A DNA stretch of 32,103 bases from an uncultured beta proteobacterium. Lineage in GTDB: Bacteria; Pseudomonadota; Gammaproteobacteria; Burkholderiales; Burkholderiaceae_C. This document shows positions 26,148-32,103 of the stretch, piece by piece. Below the pieces are notes generated by a model, which did not search any database, had not been told where the DNA came from, and saw only the letters and a program-made list of their open reading frames with translations. The position numbers were made by a program, and so were the translations under genes. The first letter of the stretch is position 1. Every line of letters starts with the position of its first letter. Where the stretch lies: assembly GCA_903914615.1 (NCBI GenBank), contig CAIWPS010000530.1, positions 1 to 32,103 of the forward strand, written 5' to 3'.

Positions 26148-26803
26148 AAGCGGACCTTCGAGCCCTTGGCATCTTCCGGTGCCGGCACGTCGGCCGCGGC
26201 CGGCGCGGGTGCGGTGGCACGCGGGGGCGGCGGCGCGCGCTCGACCATCGCAGTGGCCACCGGCGTGGGCCAGTTGCGCGGCAGGCGCGACTCCTTCGGG
26301 TAGCCGGCGGCGTCGAGGTAGGTCGTCCAGTCAGCTTCCGACAGGCCGCGCAATTGCTGCGGGCCGATGGTCAGTGCCGGCACGGCCCGGCCGCCGACCG
26401 CGCGCTCCAGCGCCAGCGCATCTTCCTCGGTGGCGATGCGCTTTTCGGTGTACGGGATGCCGCGCTGCTGCAGCAGGCGCCGGCCGGCATCGCAGGGGCT
26501 GCAGTTGTCGGCGGCGTAGAGCGTTACCGGGTAGCGCTGCGTCGCCTGGCGAAGTTCGACCGGCAGGCCCGCGGCCGCGGCCTCGGTGCTGCCGTTGCGG
26601 CGCAGCGGCGTCACGCTGACCGCGCCCTCGGCCTGCGGCCGGTCGGTGTAGGTAACGCGCCCGTCAGGCAGCACGACCTTGTACTGCGCCAGCGCCGGGC
26701 CGCAGGCTGCGGCCAGTGCCAGTGCCAGTGCCAATGCGGTGAAGGCGCCCGCCCAGGCGGAAGCCGGGCGGCAGGTGGGGGCGGGCAGGGGCATCGGTTT
26801 CAT
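26144..26803 (-). CDS. Secreted glutaredoxin-domain protein with N-terminal DUF4124-like region
   Basis: ATG 26803: signal peptide (FTALALALALAAACGPALA), QYKVVLPDGRVTYTDRPQAEGA (DUF4124-like), YPVTLYAADNCSPCDAGRRLLQQRGIPYTEKRIATEEDALALERAVGGRAVPALTIGPQQLRGLSEADWTTYLDAAGYP (Grx-like, CSPC). Confidence 0.85.
   Translation of the reverse strand: MKPMPLPAPTCRPASAWAGAFTALALALALAAACGPALAQYKVVLPDGRVTYTDRPQAEGAVSVTPLRRNGSTEAAAAGLPVELRQATQRYPVTLYAADNCSPCDAGRRLLQQRGIPYTEKRIATEEDALALERAVGGRAVPALTIGPQQLRGLSEADWTTYLDAAGYPKESRLPRNWPTPVATAMVERAPPPPRATAPAPAAADVPAPEDAKGSKVRF
26712..26735. repeat. Hexanucleotide microrepeat (GCCAGT)x3-4 in a signal-peptide coding region
   Basis: gccagt gccagt gccagt gccaat; encodes the (Leu-Ala)n hydrophobic core of the glutaredoxin-like protein's signal peptide on the minus strand. 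Confidence 0.8.
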
Positions 26804-26868
26804 CCCAGGCGCCGCAGGCGAAAGGCCGAGCGGCAAGGCTGCGAATCTAGCCCACCTGGGGCACGGGC

Positions 26869-28878
26869 TCAAGCCAGGCCCTGGTGGCGCAGCAGGGCGT
26901 CCAGGCTGGGGTCGCGGCCGCGGAAGGCGCGGAAGCTGTCCAGCGCCGGGCGGCTGCCGCCGACGGCCAGGATGTGGTCGCGAAAACGCGCGCCGGTGGC
27001 GGTGTCGAAGACCCCCGCTTCCTCGAAGGCCCCGTAGGCGTCGGCCGACAGCACTTCGGCCCAGGCGTAGCCGTAGTAGCCGGCCGCGTAGCCGCCGTCG
27101 AAGAGGTGGCCGAAGCTGGCCGGGTAGCGGTAGAAGGGCGGTGCCGGCTGCGGCTGGATCTCGGCGTTGACCTCGTCGCAGATCGCCTGCACGCGGGCGG
27201 CCGCGCCGGCCTCGCTGTGCAGCCGCATGTCGAAGAGCGCGAACTCGCACTGCCGCAGCAGCCTCAGGCCGCTCTGGAAGTGGCGTGCCGCCACCATGCG
27301 GTCGAAGAGCTCGCGCGGCAGCGGCTCGCCGGTCTGCGCGTGGCTGCTCAGGCGCTGAAGCACTTCCCATTCCCAGCAGAAGTTCTCCATGAACTGGCTG
27401 GGCAGTTCGACGGCGTCGCCCTCGACGCCGGAGATGCCCGAGACCGCGAGTTCATCGACCTGCGTCAGCATGTGGTGCAGGCCGTGGCCGAACTCGTGGA
27501 AGAGCGTGATGAGGTCGTTGTGGCTGAGCTGCGCCGGCTGCCCGCCCACCGGCGGCGCGAAGTTGCAGACCAGGTGCGCCACCGGCAATTGCAGGCCGCC
27601 TTCGGGGCGGCGCCAGCGGATGCGCGCGCTGTCCATCCAGGCGCCGGACTGCTTGCCGGCGCGGGCATAGGGGTCGAGGTAGAAGGAGGCGACCGCCTCC
27701 GGCCCGCGCCAGACGCCGAAGTGCCTCACGGTGGGGTGCCACACCGGCACCGCGTCTTCGCGGATGGCGACGCCGAACAGCGTCTCGACGAGCCGGAACA
27801 GGCCCTGCAGCACGCGCGGCTCGGTGAAGTACTCCTTGACCTGCTGGCTGCTGAAGTCGTAGCGCGCCTGCTTGAGCTTTTCGCTGGCGTAGGCGCGGTC
27901 CCAGGCCTGCAGTTCGGCCAGGCCCAGCTGCGCCGCCGCGAAGGCCTGCAGCTCGGCCAGCTCGCGTTCGGCATGCGGGCGCGCGCGCAGCGCCAGGTCG
28001 CGCACGAAGGCCAGCACTTCGCCCGGCGAGCGCGCCATCTTGGGCACCAGCGCCAGGTGGGCATAGCTGGGGTGGCCCAGCAGGGCGGCTTCCTCGGCGC
28101 GCAGCTCGACCAGCTCGCGCATGACCGGCGTGTTGTCGAACTCGGGCGGGCCGAACTCGCTGGCGCGCGTGCCGTTGGCGCGGAAGAGCTCGGCACGCAG
28201 TTCGCGGTCGTCGGCGAACTGCAGCACCGGCATCAGGCAGGGGCCCTGCAAGGTGAGCAGGCAGCCGTCCTGGCCGGCCGCGGCGGCGGCGGCCTGCGTG
28301 GCCTCGCGCACGTCGTCGGGCACCCCCTGCAGGCGCGACGCGGGCACCTGCAACTGGAAGGCGTCGGTGGCGTCGAGCACATGGTCGCCGAACTGCTGGG
28401 ACAGCCCTTCGGCACGGTCGCGCAGGGCCGCGAAGCGCAGGCGCGCGCTGCCTTCGAGTTCGGCACCGCCGAGCACGAAGTCGCGAAGCGCGTTGGCCAG
28501 GGCCTTGCGCCGCGCCGGCTCGCGCGGGCTCGCCTGGGCCGCCACCGCCTTGTACTTGGCGTAGAGCCGGGCATCGGCACCCAGGCGGGTGGTGAAGGCG
28601 ACGATGCGCGGCAGGTTCTCGGCGTGCGCCGCACGCAGCGCCGGCGTGTCGACGACGGCCTGCAGGTGGCTGACATGGCCCCAGGCGCGCCGCAGCCGCT
28701 CCACGGGCACGTCCAGCACCAGGGCCAGCGCGTCGAAGTCGGCCGCGACCTCGGGGCCGACGGCACGTTCCAGCGCCGCTTCGGCATCGGCCAGCAGGCG
28801 GTCCAGCGCCGGCGTCACGTGTTCGGGCAGGATGGCCGCGTACGGTGGCGGCTCGTCGTCCTGCAGCAGCGGGTTCAT
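26869..28878 (-). CDS. prlC: M3 family metallopeptidase (oligopeptidase A-like)
   Basis: 669 aa; zinc motif [61 protein letters not shown]. Confidence 0.93.
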   Translation of the reverse strand: MNPLLQDDEPPPYAAILPEHVTPALDRLLADAEAALERAVGPEVAADFDALALVLDVPVERLRRAWGHVSHLQAVVDTPALRAAHAENLPRIVAFTTRLGADARLYAKYKAVAAQASPREPARRKALANALRDFVLGGAELEGSARLRFAALRDRAEGLSQQFGDHVLDATDAFQLQVPASRLQGVPDDVREATQAAAAAAGQDGCLLTLQGPCLMPVLQFADDRELRAELFRANGTRASEFGPPEFDNTPVMRELVELRAEEAALLGHPSYAHLALVPKMARSPGEVLAFVRDLALRARPHAERELAELQAFAAAQLGLAELQAWDRAYASEKLKQARYDFSSQQVKEYFTEPRVLQGLFRLVETLFGVAIREDAVPVWHPTVRHFGVWRGPEAVASFYLDPYARAGKQSGAWMDSARIRWRRPEGGLQLPVAHLVCNFAPPVGGQPAQLSHNDLITLFHEFGHGLHHMLTQVDELAVSGISGVEGDAVELPSQFMENFCWEWEVLQRLSSHAQTGEPLPRELFDRMVAARHFQSGLRLLRQCEFALFDMRLHSEAGAAARVQAICDEVNAEIQPQPAPPFYRYPASFGHLFDGGYAAGYYGYAWAEVLSADAYGAFEEAGVFDTATGARFRDHILAVGGSRPALDSFRAFRGRDPSLDALLRHQGLA

Positions 28879-29723
28879 GGCCTGCCCTCGGCCGCCTGCA
28901 GCGTGTTGGCCAGCAGCATCGTGATCGTCATCGGCCCGACACCGCCGGGCACGGGCGTGATCCAGCCCGCCACCTCGCGCACCGCGGCGAAGTCGACATC
29001 CCCGCAGAGCTTGCCTTCATCGTTGCGGTTCATGCCGACGTCGATGACCACGGCGCCAGGCTTGACCATGTCGGCCGTCAAGGTGTTGCGGCGGCCGACG
29101 GCGGCGACGACGACATCGGCCTGCCGCGTGTGCAGCGCGAGGTCCGGCGTGGCGCTGTGGCAGACGGTGACGGTGGCGTTGGCTTGCAGCAGCAGCAGCG
29201 CCATCGGCTTGCCCACGGTGTTGCTGCGCCCGATGACGACGGCGTTCCTGCCCTTGAGGTCGATGCCGGTGCTTTCGATGAGCTTCATGCAGCCGTACGG
29301 CGTGGCCGGGCGCAGTCCGGGCAGGCCCGTCATCAAGTTGCCCGCGGAATGGACCGAGAAGCCGTCGACGTCCTTGGCCGTGGCGATGGCCTCGATGACC
29401 TTGTGCGGGTCGATGTGCCGGGGCAGCGGCATCTGCACCAGGATGCCGTGGATGGCGGGGTCGGCGTTCAAGGCCTCGATGCGCGCCAGCAGCGCCGCCT
29501 GCGGCAGCGTCGCTTCGTACTTCTCGAGCACCGAGTGCAGGCCATGGTCGGCGCAGGCCTTGACCTTGTTGCGCACGTAGACGCTGCTCGCCGGGTCGTC
29601 GCCGACCAGGATCACCGCCAGCCCGGGCCGACGCCCGCGCGCGGCCAGCGCTGCGGCGCGTTCGCCGATCTGGGCGCGGATGTGCCGCGAAAGCGCGGTG
29701 CCGTCGATGAGCTGAGCGGTCAT
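28875..29723 (-). CDS. folD: Bifunctional methylenetetrahydrofolate dehydrogenase/cyclohydrolase
   Basis: Start trimmed to [16 protein letters not shown] at 29723; [73 protein letters not shown]. Confidence 0.96.
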   Translation of the reverse strand: MTAQLIDGTALSRHIRAQIGERAAALAARGRRPGLAVILVGDDPASSVYVRNKVKACADHGLHSVLEKYEATLPQAALLARIEALNADPAIHGILVQMPLPRHIDPHKVIEAIATAKDVDGFSVHSAGNLMTGLPGLRPATPYGCMKLIESTGIDLKGRNAVVIGRSNTVGKPMALLLLQANATVTVCHSATPDLALHTRQADVVVAAVGRRNTLTADMVKPGAVVIDVGMNRNDEGKLCGDVDFAAVREVAGWITPVPGGVGPMTITMLLANTLQAAEGRP

Positions 29724-29796
29724 GGGCAGGTCTTCGAAAAACGGCAAGGCCGCATCGCGCGGCCTCGGGGGTGGATGGCCCGGGCCTGGCGGCCGC

Positions 29797-30420
29797 TCAA
29801 GCCTTGCTCTGCGCGCCCAGCGCGATCTTCAGCAGGTCGGCCACCGTGTTGGCGTTGAGCTTTTCCATGATGTTGGCGCGGTGCGCCTCCACCGTCTTGA
29901 TGCTGATGCCCAGGTCGTCGGCGATCTGCTTGTTCAGGCGGCCGGCGACGATGCGTTCGAGCACCTGCGCCTCGCGCGTGGTCAGGCGCGAGAGCAGGGC
30001 GTCGCGGCTGGCCTGTTCCTGGTGCTGGCTGAAGGCGGCGCGGGCCTGTTCCAGCATGCGCTCGACCAGGCCCAGCAGTTCTTCTTCCTTGAAGGGCTTC
30101 TCGATGAAGTCCATCGCGCCCTTCTTCATCGTCGTCACCGCCATCGGCACGTCGCCGTGACCGGTGATGAAGACCACGGGCAGGGGGCTCTTGCGTTCAA
30201 GAAGCCTGTCCTGCAGTTCAAGGCCGCTCATGCCGTCCATGCGGATGTCGGCGATCAGGCAGGCGACCTCGCGCGGGTCGAAGCGGGCGAGGAAGGACTC
30301 GGAAGAATCGAAGCACTTGACGCGGTAGTCCTTGCCCTCGAGCAACCACTGCAGCGAATCTCGCACGGCCTCGTCGTCATCGACGACGTAGACGGTGCCT
30401 TTCTTGGGGATCAGGCTCAT
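29797..30420 (-). CDS. FixJ/NarL-family response regulator
   Basis: ATG 30420: [32 protein letters not shown]...[15 protein letters not shown]...[27 protein letters not shown]...[43 protein letters not shown]. Confidence 0.95.
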   Translation of the reverse strand: MSLIPKKGTVYVVDDDEAVRDSLQWLLEGKDYRVKCFDSSESFLARFDPREVACLIADIRMDGMSGLELQDRLLERKSPLPVVFITGHGDVPMAVTTMKKGAMDFIEKPFKEEELLGLVERMLEQARAAFSQHQEQASRDALLSRLTTREAQVLERIVAGRLNKQIADDLGISIKTVEAHRANIMEKLNANTVADLLKIALGAQSKA

Positions 30421-32103
30421 TCGGGTGCGGTGGCGGGGTGCGCGGTCGGGTTCGTGGAAGTCTCGCCCTCGGGAGACGGGGCGGCCGCGGTGTCGGTGCG
30501 CAGCGGCGTTTCGACCGGCAGGGTGAACGAGAAGCGGCATCCGACAGCCTGCCCGGCATTGTAGAGGTTCTGCGCCCGCATCCGGCCGCGGTGCGACTCG
30601 ACGATGGTGCGGCACAGGCTCAGCCCGATGCCCAGGCCTTCGACCTTGGTGGAAAAGAAGGCTTCGTACAGCCGCCCGATGACCTCGTCCTTCAGCCCGG
30701 GCCCCATGTCGGTGACGCTGAACTCGATGACGCCGCCTTCCTCGGGCGTGTGGCGCGGCACCACGCGCAGCTCGATGTGGCGGCGCTGCGTCGGCAGCTG
30801 CGCGCTGTCGATGGCCTCGGCGGCGTTCTTCAAAAGGTTCAGCACCACCTGCTCGATGAGGATGGGGTCGACCATCAGCGTCGGCAGCCGCTGCGCGACG
30901 TAGGTGTGGATGGCGACCTTGCGCCGCCGCAGCTCGATGCCGGCCAGTTCCACCGCGTCCTCGACGATCTGCCGCGCCTGCGCCGGCTGGCGCTGCGGTT
31001 CGCTGCGCTTCACGAAGGCGCGGATGCGGCGGATGATCTCGCCGGCGCGCTCGGCCTGGCGCGCCGTCTTCTGCAGCGCGGCGATGAGGTCGTCGGGCAG
31101 GATCGAAGCCGCCTTCACCCGCGAGACCATGCCGTTGCAGTAGTTGGTGATGGCGGTGAGCGGCTGGTTCAGCTCGTGCGCCACCGAACTGGCCATCTCG
31201 CCCATCGTCACCAGCCGGCTCGTCACCTGGGCCTTCTCGGCCTGCGCCGCGCTCTGCTCCTCGGCACGCAGGCGCGCCGTGATGTCGGTGGCGATGAGCA
31301 TCTGCGCCAGCCGGCCGTCGGTCCACTGCAGGTAGCGCGCGCGCACGTCGAACCACTTCTGCAGCGCCTCGACGAAGACCTCGCGCGGGCTCGCTCCGGC
31401 GTCGGTGAGCTCCTGCGTCGGCAGGCCCGAGAGCGGGTCGACCTCGTCCAGGTGGTCGGTGTTGACCTGGGTGGCGACGACACCGCCGCTCATCTGCAGG
31501 TGGCCGCGCGCGTCGCCGCCGAACCACAGGCGGTAGGAACGGTTGGCGAACAGCAGCTCGCCCTGCTGCACCGAGAGCACCGAGACCGAGGCGTCCAGCC
31601 CTTCCAGCACGGTGGTGAAGCGCTCGTGGCTGGCCGAGAGCTGGTCGCGGATGCGCTTGGCCTCGGTGATGTTGGTCATGCTCGTCATCCAGCCGGTCTG
31701 CTGGCCCTTGGGGTCGATCAGCGGGCTGACGTACATGCGGGCGTCGAAGATCGTGCCGTCCTGGCGCCGCACCTTGACCTCGATGCCGCCGCTGGGGCTG
31801 CGGCCCTGCAGTTCCTGCTGCAGCAGGCGGCCGTTCTCCTCGATGCGGTCGGGCGGCCAGTAGGGGTAGGGCGGCATGCCTCCCACCAGCTCGCGGGTGG
31901 CGTAGCCGGTCATCTGGCAGAAGGCGGCATTGACGTAGGTGACGCGGCCTTCCAGGTCCATCGCGCGCATGCCGGTGGGCATGGAGTTCTCCATCGCGCG
32001 GCGGAAGTTCGTTTCCTGCACCAGGGCGCCCTGGATCTGCGCGCGGCGGCGCATGTGGCGCCAGGTGCCCAGCAGCATCCACACCGTCAGCACCGACAGC
32101 GCC
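30417..32103 (-). CDS. PAS-domain sensor histidine kinase (FixL-like), N-terminus beyond window
   Basis: ATGA overlap with the response regulator; two PAS regions, MGEMASSVAHELNQPLTAITNYCNGM (HisKA), NLLKNAAEAI, DMGPGLKDEVIGRLYEAFFSTKVEGLGIGLSLCRTIVESHRGRM. Frame remains open and hydrophobic (ALSVLTVWMLLG) at the window edge. Confidence 0.93.
   Translation of the reverse strand, partial: ALSVLTVWMLLGTWRHMRRRAQIQGALVQETNFRRAMENSMPTGMRAMDLEGRVTYVNAAFCQMTGYATRELVGGMPPYPYWPPDRIEENGRLLQQELQGRSPSGGIEVKVRRQDGTIFDARMYVSPLIDPKGQQTGWMTSMTNITEAKRIRDQLSASHERFTTVLEGLDASVSVLSVQQGELLFANRSYRLWFGGDARGHLQMSGGVVATQVNTDHLDEVDPLSGLPTQELTDAGASPREVFVEALQKWFDVRARYLQWTDGRLAQMLIATDITARLRAEEQSAAQAEKAQVTSRLVTMGEMASSVAHELNQPLTAITNYCNGMVSRVKAASILPDDLIAALQKTARQAERAGEIIRRIRAFVKRSEPQRQPAQARQIVEDAVELAGIELRRRKVAIHTYVAQRLPTLMVDPILIEQVVLNLLKNAAEAIDSAQLPTQRRHIELRVVPRHTPEEGGVIEFSVTDMGPGLKDEVIGRLYEAFFSTKVEGLGIGLSLCRTIVESHRGRMRAQNLYNAGQAVGCRFSFTLPVETPLRTDTAAAPSPEGETSTNPTAHPATAPE

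Noticed and set aside
20982-29580. Very long opposite-strand ORFs, e.g. 20982-23024 (+, 680 aa) and 26884-29580 (+, 898 aa), also 4098-5690 (+) and 7025-8176 (+)
   Set aside because: They are mirror frames of clearly conserved genes (IorB-like, prlC/folD, TonB receptor, FNR). High GC suppresses stop codons. Compositions are His/Arg/Gln/Ala-rich with no domain motifs.
1-32103. Search for CRISPR arrays, IS elements/transposases, integrases, toxin-antitoxin, restriction or phage-defence genes
   Set aside because: No regularly spaced repeats, transposase/integrase motifs or defence-type domains seen; gene content is core-chromosomal.

Overview
This 32.1 kb, very GC-rich window looks like a chromosomal segment of a Burkholderiales-type betaproteobacterium (taxonomy is inferred from gene content and style, not tested). 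It is densely packed with mostly housekeeping or metabolic genes. In order: (i) a truncated MerR-family regulator divergent from a light/DNA-repair operon (DUF2256 mini-gene, FeS-type cryptochrome/photolyase, and a standalone photolyase FAD-binding-domain protein with an unusual C-terminal half); (ii) tRNA-Asn with its own promoter and terminator; (iii) a TonB-dependent receptor preceded by a TPP (THI-element) riboswitch; (iv) a MAPEG protein; (v) ferredoxin-NADP reductase + FdxA; (vi) a sulfate-assimilation operon cysI-DUF934-cysH-cysD-cysN-cobA; (vii) a patatin-like lipoprotein; (viii) a phasin gene divergent from an HDAC-family/thioesterase/nitroreductase/NhaD-like/2-hydroxyacid dehydrogenase operon, with a duplicated 18-bp operator-like element between them; (ix) a molybdenum hydroxylase pair (IorAB-like); (x) rmuC + MFS; (xi) a glutaredoxin-like protein, M3 peptidase, folD and a FixLJ-type two-component system running off the right edge. 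I saw no IS elements, CRISPR arrays, prophage or classical defence systems. The best leads are the TPP-riboswitch-controlled TonB receptor (annotation by homology would say 'siderophore'), the possible domain-permuted photolyase homologue with its MerR-linked operon, and the twin-operator phasin/HDAC divergent promoter.
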